Source of the DNA: Bradyrhizobium sp. MOS003 | Lineage (GTDB): Bacteria > Pseudomonadota > Alphaproteobacteria > Rhizobiales > Xanthobacteraceae | Direction: 5' to 3' | Assembly (NCBI RefSeq): GCF_003020125.1 | Contig: NZ_PYFW01000003.1 | Span: 186,001 to 250,000, forward strand | Length of the DNA: 64,000 nucleotides | Part shown: in pieces, positions 53,821-62,870 of the stretch | Position numbering within the stretch: position 1 is the stretch's first letter | How the letters are laid out: the number at the start of each line of letters is the position of its first letter | Notes under the pieces: generated by a model | The model's database searches: none | What the model was told of the DNA's origin: nothing | Seen by the model: the letters and a program-made list of their open reading frames with translations, nothing else | Position numbers and translations under genes: made by a program

Positions 53821-55107
53821 ATGAACTCATCTGCCACCTACTCCTTCGACACCCCCGGCGATGCCGAACGCGCCGCCGAACTGCGCCGCGTCAAGGCGCT
53901 GGCGACGCTGGTGCTGGCTTCGACGCTTGCCCTGTTCGTCGTCGCGAAGTTGCTGCTTCCCGTGCATCCCCTGTTCGGCTTCATCGCCGCCTTCGCGGAA
54001 GCGGCGACCATCGGCGGCCTCGCCGACTGGTATGCCGTGGTCGCGCTGTTCAAGCGGCCGCTCGGCCTGCCAATCCCGCATACCGCGATCATCCAGAGCA
54101 ACCAGGCCCGCATCGCCGACAAACTCGGCGAATTCATCCAGGTGCATTTCCTCTCGGCAGATCCCGTCGAGGCCAAGCTGAAGGAGATCGATTTCGGCTC
54201 CTTCGTCGCCGACTGGCTGCGCGATCGCAAGCGTAGCGATGATCTGGCGCGCTTCGCGCTCCGTTTGTTGCCGGAAGCCGTTTCGGCGACCGAGAGCTCG
54301 GGCCTGATGACCTTCATCATTCGCCGCATGTCTTCGCAACTGCAGGCGATCGACTTGGCACCGCTTGCGGCCGGCACGCTGCGCGGCTTCGTGGCGGAAG
54401 GGCGCCACCAGATTCTGTTCGACGATCTCCTGCGGGTGATGCACGAGACGCTGAACCAGACAGAGACGATGGGGATGATCCGCGAGAAGGTGCGCGCGGA
54501 ATTGCCGACACTGCTCAGGCTTTATCGCGCAGACAAGTTTCTGGTGAACAAGATCGTGGCGTCCGCCACCGCTTTCTTCAACGAGGTGCGCAGCGATCCC
54601 AAGCATCCGTTCCGCGGCGAGTTCGACCGCATGGTGCTGAGCTTCGTCGACCGGCTCGGCACCGACCAGGCCTATATCGACCGGATCGACGGGCTGAAGC
54701 GCGATCTGCTGGCGCGGCCGGAGCTCGCCGATCTCGCTCGCACCGTTTGGGCCAACACGCGCTCTTTCATCGAGCGCAGCGCGAGCGGCGAGACGCAGGT
54801 GCTTCAGCATCATCTCGCCGGAATGTTCGTAGCTGCCGGTGAAGCCCTCGCCGGGGATGCCGAGCTGCGCGGCGAGATCAACAAGGGGCTGGTCACGGTG
54901 CTGCGCAGCTTCGTCGCCGATCAGAAGAGCGGCGTTTCGATATTCATCTCCGACCAGGTCAAGGCGTGGGACATGGCGCAGTTGATTTCGCTGATCGAAA
55001 TTAACATCGGGCGTGACCTGCAATACATCCGCTTCAACGGCTCGCTGATCGGCGGCCTTGCCGGGCTCGCGCTCTACTCCGTAGAATTCCTGCTTCGATT
55101 GCTGTGA
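53821..55107 (+). CDS. DUF445 family membrane protein
   Basis: 428 residues from the ATG at 53821. An N-terminal hydrophobic pair (ALATLVLASTLALFVVAKLLL and GFIAAFAEAATIGGLADWYAVV, in part) is followed by PLGLPIPHTAIIQSNQARIADKLGEFI, the DUF445 landmark. A long helical soluble region follows, and a terminal helix (GGLAGLALYSVEFLLRLL) closes it. The function of the family is unknown. The ORF extends upstream into repeat DNA, which is not coding. It is probably an independent gene. Confidence 0.88.
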   Translation: MNSSATYSFDTPGDAERAAELRRVKALATLVLASTLALFVVAKLLLPVHPLFGFIAAFAEAATIGGLADWYAVVALFKRPLGLPIPHTAIIQSNQARIADKLGEFIQVHFLSADPVEAKLKEIDFGSFVADWLRDRKRSDDLARFALRLLPEAVSATESSGLMTFIIRRMSSQLQAIDLAPLAAGTLRGFVAEGRHQILFDDLLRVMHETLNQTETMGMIREKVRAELPTLLRLYRADKFLVNKIVASATAFFNEVRSDPKHPFRGEFDRMVLSFVDRLGTDQAYIDRIDGLKRDLLARPELADLARTVWANTRSFIERSASGETQVLQHHLAGMFVAAGEALAGDAELRGEINKGLVTVLRSFVADQKSGVSIFISDQVKAWDMAQLISLIEINIGRDLQYIRFNGSLIGGLAGLALYSVEFLLRLL

Positions 55108-55294
55108 CTTTTGCGTCACGGCCGTTAGCATTAACGTGGGGGCCTATTGTCGCCCTGCGACTCTCCCGCTTGAATGTAGGGAACCTGCCGCCTGCTGATT
55201 CATGTTGCGCTGCGGAACGATCCAGAAGCCGGCGTGTTGGAAGTTCATCCCCATTTTTGCCGGCTCTCGACCGGCCCTGCTCAGGGAAACAGTG

Positions 55295-56065
55295 ATGACC
55301 GCTACTGCCCAGACGCTGCGTGCGCCGTCCAAAACTCTGATGTTTCTGGAAGGGCGTGCGATCCACGAGTTCGGCGCGTTCCTCGGCGCACTGCCGCTGC
55401 TGAGTCTAGCGCCGCGTGGCGACGGGCATCCGGTGCTCGTGCTGCCGGGCCTCGTGGCCTCGGACGCCTCCACGGGCGCGCTACGCACGTTCCTGGGCAG
55501 CAAAGGCTACGCGGTGAGCGGCTGGCGCCAGGGCCGCAATTACGGCCTGCGTGACGGTGTGCAGCACGCGATGATCGATCTGGTCCAGGAGCTCAACGAC
55601 ACCCATGGCCGCAAGATCAGCCTGGTCGGCTGGAGCCTCGGTGGCCTTTATGCACGTCAGCTCGCCAAGATGATGCCCGAGCGCGTGCGTCAGGTGATCA
55701 CGCTCGGCAGTCCTTTTGCCGGCAATCCCCGTTCGACTAATGCCTGGCGCGTCTATGAATGGGCGAGCGGGCAGAAGTCCGACGAGGTCGATCCCGAGTT
55801 CGGCGGCGAGCTCGCCGCTCCGCCGCCCGTACCCACCACGGCCATCTTCAGCCGCACCGACGGCGTCTGCGCCTGGCAGGGCTGCATGGAGAAGACGGGC
55901 GCGCAGACCGAGAGCATCGAGGTCGAGAGCAGCCATTGCGGCATGGGGCACCATCCGGCCGTGGTCTATGCGGTCGCCGACCGCCTTGCGCAGAAGGAAG
56001 GCCAGTGGCGCCCCTTCGACCGCAGCGGCTGGCGCAGCCTGGCGTATCCCGATCCGCATCGGTAG
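55295..56065 (+). CDS. Alpha/beta hydrolase (paralogue of the 42328-43128 protein)
   Basis: 256 residues from the ATG at 55295 with TCAGGGAAAC upstream. GHPVLVLPGLVASD and the nucleophile elbow GWSLGG (Ser114) are shared with the 42328-43128 protein, as is LGSPFAGNPRSTNAW against LGSPFANDVRATNA. His is probable in SSHCGMGHHP. A cytoplasmic esterase or lipase is likely; the substrate is unknown. It stands alone between the DUF445 gene and paaX. Confidence 0.85.
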   Translation: MTATAQTLRAPSKTLMFLEGRAIHEFGAFLGALPLLSLAPRGDGHPVLVLPGLVASDASTGALRTFLGSKGYAVSGWRQGRNYGLRDGVQHAMIDLVQELNDTHGRKISLVGWSLGGLYARQLAKMMPERVRQVITLGSPFAGNPRSTNAWRVYEWASGQKSDEVDPEFGGELAAPPPVPTTAIFSRTDGVCAWQGCMEKTGAQTESIEVESSHCGMGHHPAVVYAVADRLAQKEGQWRPFDRSGWRSLAYPDPHR

Positions 56066-56158
56066 CCGCTTCGCCTTTCCTCGCCTGCAAACGGAGAGAA
56101 GAGGCGTCGTCGCATCCGTCCATTGTCGCAGCCGCACCAAACGCGCTATGCCTCGCGA

Positions 56159-57025
56159 ATGGCGCATCCGCTCTCCCGCATCATCGATCAGCTCAAGCGC
56201 GAGCCGTCACGCACCGGCTCCATCGTGATCACCGTGTTCGGCGACGCCATCGTGCCGCGCGGCGGTTCGGTGTGGCTCGGTACGCTGCTGGAATTCTTCG
56301 AGAGTCTGGACATCGATGCCGGCGTGGTGCGCACCGCGATGTCGCGCCTTGCCGCCGACGGCTGGCTCACCCGTGAAAAGGTCGGCCGCAACAGCTTCTA
56401 TTGCCTGGCCGACAAGGGGCGCCAGACGTTTGAGGCTGCGACGCGCCACATCTACGATCCGCCACCATCCGATTGGACCGGGCGCTTCGAGCTGCTGCTG
56501 ATCGGCAACGGGGAGGATCGCGACGCTTCACGCGAAGCGCTCCGCAATGCCGGCTTCGGCAGTCCGCTGCCGGGCGTGTGGGTCGCGCCGTCGGGCGTGC
56601 CGGTGCCGGATGAAGCCGCAGGCGCGATCCGCCTCGAGGTCTCGGCTGAAGACGACAGCGGCCGTCGTCTGCTCAGTGCGAGCTGGCCGCTGGATCGCAC
56701 CGGGGATGCCTATCTGAAATTCATGAAGACGTTCGAGCCGCTGCGTGCCGCCCTTGCGCGTGGAACGGAGCTGTCCGAGGCCGAGGCCTTCACCGCACGC
56801 ATCCTCTTGATCCACCACTACCGCCGCGTCGTGCTGCGCGATCCGCTGTTGCCCGAAAGCCTGCTCCCAACGAACTGGCCGGGCAGGGCGGCAAGGGAGC
56901 TGTGCGGCGAAGTCTATCGCGCGCTGCTTTCTTCCTCCGAACAATGGCTTGATGGACATGGAACCAACGAGACGGGGCCATTGCCACCTGCGCGAAAGCT
57001 CCTGGAAAGGAGGTTCGGCGGCTGA
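56159..57025 (+). CDS. paaX: PaaX family transcriptional regulator (phenylacetate catabolon)
   Basis: 288 residues from the ATG at 56159 (a TTG further up at 56123 is less likely). The N-terminal winged-helix region reads TGSIVITVFGDAIVPRGG then WLGTLLEFFESLDIDAGVVRTAMSRLAADGWL (given in part), which is diagnostic of PaaX. The C-terminal PaaX domain continues with RFELLLIGNGED and ILLIHHYRRVVLRDP. It represses paa genes until phenylacetyl-CoA binds. It lies 75 bases upstream of paaA in the same direction, where a promoter is present. Confidence 0.93.
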   Translation: MAHPLSRIIDQLKREPSRTGSIVITVFGDAIVPRGGSVWLGTLLEFFESLDIDAGVVRTAMSRLAADGWLTREKVGRNSFYCLADKGRQTFEAATRHIYDPPPSDWTGRFELLLIGNGEDRDASREALRNAGFGSPLPGVWVAPSGVPVPDEAAGAIRLEVSAEDDSGRRLLSASWPLDRTGDAYLKFMKTFEPLRAALARGTELSEAEAFTARILLIHHYRRVVLRDPLLPESLLPTNWPGRAARELCGEVYRALLSSSEQWLDGHGTNETGPLPPARKLLERRFGG

Positions 57026-57046
57026 TTTTCATGTTACAGAAATATC

Positions 57047-57074
57047 TTGCATGACTAAATTCTTGTTATATATT
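57047..57074 (+). promoter_or_regulatory. Candidate paaA promoter
   Basis: TTGCAT (57047-57052) and TATATT (57069-57074) are separated by 16 bases in the A/T-rich 75-base gap between paaX and paaA. The start codon follows at 57101, with AAAAGGGAGG just upstream as a ribosome site. Control by PaaX is likely from the context; no clean PaaX box was recognised. Confidence 0.5.
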
Positions 57075-57100
57075 GTCTCCCAATAAAAGGGAGGACGCGC

Positions 57101-58093
57101 ATGTATACCCAGGCGCTGAATACGGCCGAGACCGATGATCGCGGTCTTGAGGACGCGGCAAAGGCTGCGCAATTCCAGGCCCGGATCGATGCCGAGGAAC
57201 GCATCGAGCCGAACGACTGGATGCCGGCGGCCTATCGCAAGACGCTCACCCGCCAGATCTCCCAGCACGCCCATTCCGAGATCGTCGGCATGCTGCCGGA
57301 GGGCAATTGGATCACTCGTGCGCCGACCCTGCGCCGCAAGGCCGCGCTTCTCGCCAAGGTGCAGGACGAGTGCGGCCACGGGCTCTATCTCTACGCCGCC
57401 GCCGAGACGCTCGGCACCTCGCGCGAAGAGCTGGTCGATGCCATGCTCGCGGGCAAAGCCAAGTATTCCTCGATCTTCAACTATCCGACGCTGACCTGGG
57501 CCGACATCGGCACCATCGGGTGGCTGGTCGACGGTGCCGCGATCATGAACCAGATCCCGCTGTGCCGCTGCTCCTACGGCCCCTATGCCCGCGCGATGAT
57601 CCGGGTATGCAAGGAGGAATCGTTCCACCAGCGTCAGGGCTACGAGATCATGCTGACGCTGTGCCGCGGCTCGGACGAGCAGAAGGCGATGGCGCAGGAT
57701 TCGCTGAACCGATGGTGGTGGCCGGTGCTGATGATGTTCGGCCCGCCCGATGCCACAAGCCAGCACAGCGACACCTCGACGAAGTGGAAGATCAAACGCT
57801 TTTCAAACGACGAGCTGCGCCAGAAGTTCGTCGATGCCACGGTGCCGCAAGCGCAATATCTCGGCCTCACCATTCCCGATCCCGGGATGACTCAGGACGC
57901 CGACGGGCACTGTCGCTACAGCGAGATCGACTGGACCGAATTCAAGCAGGTGCTTGCCGGTAATGGCCCCTGCAATCGCGACCGCATGGCCGCGCGCCGC
58001 AAGGCGCACGAGGACGGCGCTTGGGTACGCGAAGCCGCCGCCGCCCATGCGGCGAAGCGCGCGCATCGCCAGACTGCACAAGCAGCGGAATAG
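57101..58093 (+). CDS. paaA: 1,2-phenylacetyl-CoA epoxidase subunit A (PaaA)
   Basis: 330 residues. The diiron ligands lie in [15 protein letters not shown] and [14 protein letters not shown], two E-x-x-H pairs of the ferritin-like fold, and the early [15 protein letters not shown] is typical of PaaA. It is the catalytic subunit of the multicomponent oxygenase that converts phenylacetyl-CoA to the ring-1,2-epoxide using O2. First gene of the paaABCDE order, 10 bases before paaB. Full length. Confidence 0.97.
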   Translation: MYTQALNTAETDDRGLEDAAKAAQFQARIDAEERIEPNDWMPAAYRKTLTRQISQHAHSEIVGMLPEGNWITRAPTLRRKAALLAKVQDECGHGLYLYAAAETLGTSREELVDAMLAGKAKYSSIFNYPTLTWADIGTIGWLVDGAAIMNQIPLCRCSYGPYARAMIRVCKEESFHQRQGYEIMLTLCRGSDEQKAMAQDSLNRWWWPVLMMFGPPDATSQHSDTSTKWKIKRFSNDELRQKFVDATVPQAQYLGLTIPDPGMTQDADGHCRYSEIDWTEFKQVLAGNGPCNRDRMAARRKAHEDGAWVREAAAAHAAKRAHRQTAQAAE

Positions 58094-58103
58094 GGAGATC
58101 GAC

Positions 58104-58391
58104 ATGGCCACGCCGAATACGCCGCTGTGGGAAGTCTTCATTCGCAGTCGCAACGGGCTCGCACACAAGCATGTGGGGTCCCTGCATGCCAGTGACGCCA
58201 CCATGGCCTTGCAGGCCGCCCGCGACATCTACACCCGCCGCGGCGAGGGCCTGTCGATCTGGGTCGTGCCGTCGAGCGCGATCACCGCCAGCGATCCTGC
58301 TGAGAAGGGCATGATGTTCGAGCCGGCGGAATCGAAGATCTACCGGCATCCGACCTTTTACGAGGTGCCCGAGGAAGTGGGGCATATGTGA
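58104..58391 (+). CDS. paaB: 1,2-phenylacetyl-CoA epoxidase subunit B (PaaB)
   Basis: 95 residues from the ATG at 58104 with AGGGAG upstream. WEVFIRSRNGLAHKHVGSLHA and LQAARDIYTRRGEGLSIWVV, in part, are the PaaB signature. It is a small bridging subunit required for epoxidase activity, though it has no cofactor. It follows paaA by 10 bases and its stop overlaps the paaC start. Confidence 0.96.
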   Translation: MATPNTPLWEVFIRSRNGLAHKHVGSLHASDATMALQAARDIYTRRGEGLSIWVVPSSAITASDPAEKGMMFEPAESKIYRHPTFYEVPEEVGHM

Positions 58392-59167
58392 TGGCGATGG
58401 CCAATATCCAGGTCTCCGAAACGCCGCTGGTGCTCTACGCGCTGCGCCGTGCCGACGATGCGCTGATCCTCGGCCACCGGCTGTCGGAATGGTGCGGGCA
58501 TGCGCCGATGCTGGAAGAGGACATGGCCCTCTCCAACATCGCACTCGACCTGATCGGCCAGGCGCGCGAGCTCTATACCTATGCGAGCAAGGTCGAGGGG
58601 AGGGACAACGACGAGGACAAGCTCGCTTATCTGCGCGACGTCAGGCAATACCGCAACCTGTTGCTGGTCGAGCAGCCGAACGGCGATTTTGCCCAGACGC
58701 TGGTGCGGCAGTTCTTCTATTCGGCTTTCGCGGATCTCTACTGGCGCGCGATGATGAATTCGCGCGATACGACGCTTGCGGCCGTTGCCGCCAAGTCGGA
58801 GAAGGAGAGCGCCTATCATGTGCGCCACGCTTCGGAGTGGCTCATCCGGCTCGGCGACGGTACCGATGAGAGTCATGCCCGCGCGCAAGCCGCGATCGAT
58901 CACCTCTGGGCTTTCACCGGCGAGATGTTTGCCGTCGATGACGGCGAGCGCGCGCTGATCCATGCGGGTATCGCGATCGATCCCGGCACCTTGCGTGGTC
59001 GCTGGTTGCAGACGCTTTCCGATGTCGCCAGCGAAGCCACGCTGGTCCTGCCGCAGAATGACTGGATGCAGCAAGGTGGCCGCGCGGGCCGGCACAGCGA
59101 ACATCTTGGCCATCTCCTGTCCGAGCTGCAATCGATGCAGCGCACCTTTCCGGGCCTGACATGGTGA
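58391..59167 (+). CDS. paaC: 1,2-phenylacetyl-CoA epoxidase subunit C (PaaC)
   Basis: 258 residues from ATG 58391 (GTG 58388 or ATG 58397 are alternatives). TPLVLYALRRADDALILGHRLSEWCGH, in part, is the PaaC start. It is a ferritin-like structural partner of PaaA without a metal site; EKESAYHVRHASEWLIRLGDG fits. It overlaps the paaB stop by one base and the paaD start by seven. Confidence 0.95.
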   Translation: MAMANIQVSETPLVLYALRRADDALILGHRLSEWCGHAPMLEEDMALSNIALDLIGQARELYTYASKVEGRDNDEDKLAYLRDVRQYRNLLLVEQPNGDFAQTLVRQFFYSAFADLYWRAMMNSRDTTLAAVAAKSEKESAYHVRHASEWLIRLGDGTDESHARAQAAIDHLWAFTGEMFAVDDGERALIHAGIAIDPGTLRGRWLQTLSDVASEATLVLPQNDWMQQGGRAGRHSEHLGHLLSELQSMQRTFPGLTW

Positions 59168-59664
59168 GCGTGCTCGACCGCGACAGTGAGTTGCGCCGGC
59201 GCGCCTGGGACGCCGCGGCGAGCGTGGTCGATCCCGAAATTCCGGTGCTGACCATCGCCGACCTCGGCGTGCTGCGCGAGGTCGCGGTCGACGGTGATCA
59301 TGTCGAGGTCGCGATCACGCCGACCTATTCGGGATGCCCGGCGATGAACATGATCGCGCTGGAGATCGAGGTCGCGCTGGAGCGCGCCGGATTCCGTGGC
59401 TCAAAGGTGCGCACTGTGCTGTCGCCGGCCTGGACCACCGACTGGATGAGCGATGAGGGGCGGCAAAAGCTGCGCGCCTACGGCATCGCGCCGCCGCAAG
59501 CATCAAGCTCGCGCCGCGCACTGTTCGGCGAGCAGGTCGTCGCCTGCCCGCAATGCGGCTCCGAGAACACCGAGCTGCTGTCCGAATTCGGCTCGACCTC
59601 CTGCAAGGCGCTGTGGCGCTGCAAGTCCTGTCGCGAACCCTTTGATTATTTCAAGTGTCATTGA
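59161..59664 (+). CDS. paaD: 1,2-phenylacetyl-CoA epoxidase subunit D (PaaD/PaaJ, DUF59)
   Basis: 167 residues. A MIP18/DUF59 domain (VVDPEIPVLTIADLGVLRE and TPTYSGCPAMNMIAL) is followed by a C-terminal cysteine cluster (CPQCGSENTELLSE, CKALWRCKSCREPFDY) that could bind zinc. PaaD is thought to help assemble the iron or iron-sulfur centres of the epoxidase. It overlaps paaC by 7 bases; 138 bases with an A-type palindrome follow before paaE. Confidence 0.95.
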   Translation: MVSVLDRDSELRRRAWDAAASVVDPEIPVLTIADLGVLREVAVDGDHVEVAITPTYSGCPAMNMIALEIEVALERAGFRGSKVRTVLSPAWTTDWMSDEGRQKLRAYGIAPPQASSSRRALFGEQVVACPQCGSENTELLSEFGSTSCKALWRCKSCREPFDYFKCH

Positions 59665-59687
59665 GAAGTGTACGATGCCAACCCCAC

Positions 59688-59774
59688 CGTCATTGCGAGC
59701 GCAGCGAAGCAATCCAGCCCGTCTCCGTGAAACCATTCTGGATTGCTTCGTCGCAAGGGCTCCTCGCAATGACG
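59688..59774. repeat. Dispersed palindrome family A, copy 5, inside the paa operon
   Basis: The left arm starts CGTCATTGCGAGCGCAGCG and the right arm ends GGCTCCTCGCAATGACG. The arms differ internally (the right arm has the CGTCGCAAGGGCTCCTCG variant). It lies between paaD and paaE, so it is transcribed as part of the paa mRNA if the operon is continuous. Confidence 0.9.
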
Positions 59775-59802
59775 GCGGTGAGACCAATGTAGGGTGCCGA
59801 TA

Positions 59803-60885
59803 ATGTCCGCAGCCGCACCGCGCTTTCATCGTCTGGCCGTCAACGATCTGCGCCGCGAGGCCTCCGACGCCGTTTCGATGACCTTCGCCATCCCCGGCGA
59901 ACTCGCCGGCGATTACGCCTTCACGCCCGGGCAATATCTCACGCTTCGCACGATGCTGGACGGTGAAGAGGTTCGCCGCTCTTATTCGATCTGCTCCGGC
60001 CCCGACGACGGCGAGATCCGCATCGCGGTGAAGAAGGTCGATGGCGGTGCGTTTTCGAACTGGGCCGCCGATGAACTCAAATGCGGCGACGAACTCGACG
60101 TAATGACGCCGACCGGCCGCTTCGGCGTGGTCGCGCCGGCCGATACGGGGCGGATCCATGTCGGCTTTGCCGCAGGCTCCGGCATCACGCCGATCTTGTC
60201 GATCGTCAAGGGCACGCTGGCGCGGGAGCCGGGCAGCCGTTTCTTCCTGTTCTACGGCAACCGAACCACCGACAACATCATGTTCCTCGAAGCGCTCGAA
60301 GAGCTGAAGGATCGCTTCATCGATCGCCTCTCGATCTTCCATGTCATCTCGGGCGAGGAGCAGGACATCCCGATCCTGCACGGCCGGCTCGACGGCGACA
60401 AGGTGAGGGTGCTGCTGCGCTCGCTGGTGCCGGCGGGCAGCGTCGATCATGTCTATGTTTGCGGCCCCCGCGGCATGAGTGAGGATATCGAGTTGACCTG
60501 CCGCGAGCTCGGCATCGCGGAAGACCGCATCCACGTCGAGCGCTTCGTCTCTGAATTCGGCGGCAAGCCGCGGCCGAAGAAGGAGGTTGCGCCCGACGCG
60601 CCGCCGAAGGCGATCGCCTCGCTGATCATCGACGGCAAGCGTCGCGACGTTCCGGTGGCCGAGGACGAAGCGATCCTCGATGCCGCGTTGCGCGCCGGCG
60701 TCGATCTGCCCTTCGCCTGCAAGGGGGGCATGTGCTCGACCTGCCGCGCCAAGCTGGTCGAAGGACAAGCGCCGATGGACATCAACTATTCGCTGGAGCC
60801 GTGGGAGCTGAAGGCCGGGTTCGTCCTGACCTGCCAGGCCAAGCCGTCGTCGGAGCGGGTCGTCGTCGACTATGATCATGTTTGA
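59803..60885 (+). CDS. paaE: 1,2-phenylacetyl-CoA epoxidase reductase subunit (PaaE)
   Basis: 360 residues from ATG 59803 (GTG 59794 adds three). The FAD domain has RRSYSICSGP, the NADPH-binding part has FAAGSGITPILSIVKG, and the C-terminal plant-type [2Fe-2S] domain has Cys306, Cys311, Cys314 and Cys344 (FACKGGMCSTCRAKL). It carries electrons from NADPH to the PaaA diiron centre. It is separated from paaD by a palindrome, so it could be translated less than paaABCD. Confidence 0.96.
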   Translation: MSAAAPRFHRLAVNDLRREASDAVSMTFAIPGELAGDYAFTPGQYLTLRTMLDGEEVRRSYSICSGPDDGEIRIAVKKVDGGAFSNWAADELKCGDELDVMTPTGRFGVVAPADTGRIHVGFAAGSGITPILSIVKGTLAREPGSRFFLFYGNRTTDNIMFLEALEELKDRFIDRLSIFHVISGEEQDIPILHGRLDGDKVRVLLRSLVPAGSVDHVYVCGPRGMSEDIELTCRELGIAEDRIHVERFVSEFGGKPRPKKEVAPDAPPKAIASLIIDGKRRDVPVAEDEAILDAALRAGVDLPFACKGGMCSTCRAKLVEGQAPMDINYSLEPWELKAGFVLTCQAKPSSERVVVDYDHV

Positions 60886-60912
60886 GCAGGCGTATCAGAT
60901 CCCGCCGATGCA

Positions 60913-60925
60913 AATGCGTCGCATT
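60913..60925. promoter_or_regulatory. Small dyad upstream of paaI
   Basis: AATGCG and CGCATT flank a single T between paaE and paaI. The gap of 101 bases may carry an internal promoter for paaIK. The dyad is seen; its function is a guess. Confidence 0.3.
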
Positions 60926-60986
60926 ATTTGACAGTTTCGGCCAACCAGCAGAACATCATGGGCCAACATCTCGCCGGGAGAAGCGC

Positions 60987-61436
60987 GTGAACGTCAAAGC
61001 GGCCCTGTCGCCTGAGGATATTGCCCGCACCTGCGCTAAGGCGATGTGGGCGGAGGACGATGCCTCCAAGGGGCTCGGCATGGAGATCGTCGAGATTGGC
61101 CCCGGCTTCGCAACGCTCGCGATGAACGTGCGGCCGGATATGGTCAACGGCCAGCGCATCGCCCATGGCGGCTTCATCTTCACGCTGGCCGATTCCGCCT
61201 TCGCCTTTGCCTGCAACTCGCACAACGATCGCGTTGTTGCCGCGCAGGGCCAGATCACCTTCGTCAAGCCGGGCAAGCTCGGCGACCGCCTTGTTGCGAA
61301 GGCACGCGAGGTCACGCGCGGCGGCCGCTCCGGCATCTATGACGTGCGTGTTACCGCGGGCGAGACCGTCATCGCAGAATTCCGCGGGCACTCGCGTGTC
61401 ATTCCCGGCACGTGGCTGCCGACGCAAGACAAATAG
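60987..61436 (+). CDS. paaI: Hydroxyphenylacetyl-CoA thioesterase PaaI
   Basis: 149 residues from the GTG at 60987 with GGGAGAA upstream. The hot-dog motif IAHGGFIFTLADSAFAFACN is the PaaI signature and ends with the proper fold (VRVTAGETVIAEFRGHSRVI). It hydrolyses stalled aryl-CoA esters to free CoA. A short dyad AATGCG-T-CGCATT lies upstream at 60913-60925. It is followed by paaK after 38 bases. Confidence 0.93.
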   Translation: MNVKAALSPEDIARTCAKAMWAEDDASKGLGMEIVEIGPGFATLAMNVRPDMVNGQRIAHGGFIFTLADSAFAFACNSHNDRVVAAQGQITFVKPGKLGDRLVAKAREVTRGGRSGIYDVRVTAGETVIAEFRGHSRVIPGTWLPTQDK

Positions 61437-61474
61437 ATAATCAAAAAAAAACAAATCAATGGTGGGAAACGAAG

Positions 61475-62806
61475 ATGGCTTTGACGAGGCTCAAGGAAGG
61501 CGGTAGCGCCTATAGCGCCGAGATGGACGCGCATGAGCGCGCCTCGCGCGACGAGATCATGGTGCTGCAGAAGCAGCGGCTGGCCTGGTCGCTGAAGCAC
61601 GCCTATGACAACGTCGCGCATTATCGCAAGGCCTTCGACGAGGCCGGCGTGCATCCGTCAGATTTTCGCGAGCTCTCCGATCTCGCGAAATTCCCGTTCA
61701 CGGTCAAAACGGATTTGCGCGATAATTATCCCTTCAACATGTTCGCCGTGCCGCGCGAAAAGCTGGTGCGCGTGCATGCGTCCTCCGGCACGACCGGCAA
61801 GCCGATCGTTGTGGGCTACACGCAACGTGATATCGAGACCTGGTCGGACGTGATGGCGCGCTCGATCCGCGCCGCCGGCGGCCGCACCGGCATGATCATT
61901 CACAACGCCTATGGCTATGGTCTTTTCACTGGCGGACTTGGCGTGCATTACGGCGCCGAAAAACTCGGCTGCACGGTGGTGCCGATCTCGGGCGGCATGA
62001 CCGAGCGGCAGGTGCAGCTCATCAACGACTTCAGGCCCGATATCATCACGGTGACGCCGAGCTACATGCTGGCGATCCTCGACGAGTTCAAGCGGCAGAA
62101 GCTCGACCCGCGCCAGTGTTCGCTCAAGGTCGGCGTCTTCGGCGCCGAGCCCTGGACCAATGCGATGCGCGGAGAGATCGAGGACGCCTTCGACATGGAC
62201 GCGACCGACATCTACGGTCTCTCCGAGGTGATCGGCCCCGGCGTCGCGCAGGAATGCATCGAGACCAAGGACGGCCTGCACATCTGGGAGGACCATTTCT
62301 ACCCCGAGGTGATCGATCCTGAAACGGGTGCGGTGCTGCCCGACGGCGAGAAGGGCGAGCTGGTCTTCACCTCGCTCACCAAGGAAGCCTTTCCCGTGAT
62401 CCGCTATCGCACCCGCGACCTGACGCGGCTGCTGCCCGGCACCGCGCGGCCGGGCATGCGTCGCATGGAGAAGGTGACCGGGCGCTCCGACGACATGATC
62501 ATCCTGCGCGGTGTGAACCTGTTTCCGACCCAGATCGAGGAGGTGCTGCTCGCGACCGACTGGTGCGGCGGGCACTTCATCCTGGAATTGACCCGTGAAG
62601 GCCGTATGGACGAGCTCACCATCATCGCCGAAGCGAGATCCGAAAGCTGGGATGGCCGCGGTCTGCTCGATCATGCCGACCGGATCTCGACCCACATCAA
62701 GAACACCATCGGCATCAGCTCCAGGGTGCAGGTGGTTGCTCCCGCCACGCTGGAACGCTCGCTCGGCAAGGCCAAACGCCTCTACGACAAGCGGCCCAAG
62801 GACTGA
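61475..62806 (+). CDS. paaK: Phenylacetate-CoA ligase (PaaK)
   Basis: 443 residues from the ATG at 61475 with GGTGGGAAA upstream. The AMP-binding core VHASSGTTGKPIVVGYT, the adenylate-forming DIYGLSEVIGPGVAQEC and the C-terminal hinge TGRSDDMIILRGVNLFPTQIE, in part, all match PaaK. The enzyme makes phenylacetyl-CoA from phenylacetate, ATP and CoA, the entry step for the epoxidase genes upstream. An intrinsic terminator follows. Confidence 0.97.
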   Translation: MALTRLKEGGSAYSAEMDAHERASRDEIMVLQKQRLAWSLKHAYDNVAHYRKAFDEAGVHPSDFRELSDLAKFPFTVKTDLRDNYPFNMFAVPREKLVRVHASSGTTGKPIVVGYTQRDIETWSDVMARSIRAAGGRTGMIIHNAYGYGLFTGGLGVHYGAEKLGCTVVPISGGMTERQVQLINDFRPDIITVTPSYMLAILDEFKRQKLDPRQCSLKVGVFGAEPWTNAMRGEIEDAFDMDATDIYGLSEVIGPGVAQECIETKDGLHIWEDHFYPEVIDPETGAVLPDGEKGELVFTSLTKEAFPVIRYRTRDLTRLLPGTARPGMRRMEKVTGRSDDMIILRGVNLFPTQIEEVLLATDWCGGHFILELTREGRMDELTIIAEARSESWDGRGLLDHADRISTHIKNTIGISSRVQVVAPATLERSLGKAKRLYDKRPKD

Positions 62807-62843
62807 TTCGACCGATTGACTTGACCGGCCCCAAAGGCGACAA

Positions 62844-62869
62844 GGCCCGCGAGAAATCGCGGGTCTTTT
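62844..62869 (+). terminator. Intrinsic terminator of the paa operon
   Basis: CCCGCGA (62846-62852), a GAAA tetraloop and TCGCGGG (62857-62863) are followed by TCTTTT. It extends by G-C and G-U pairs to nine base pairs and ends one base before the ATG of the next gene. Confidence 0.88.
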
Positions 62870-62870
62870 C

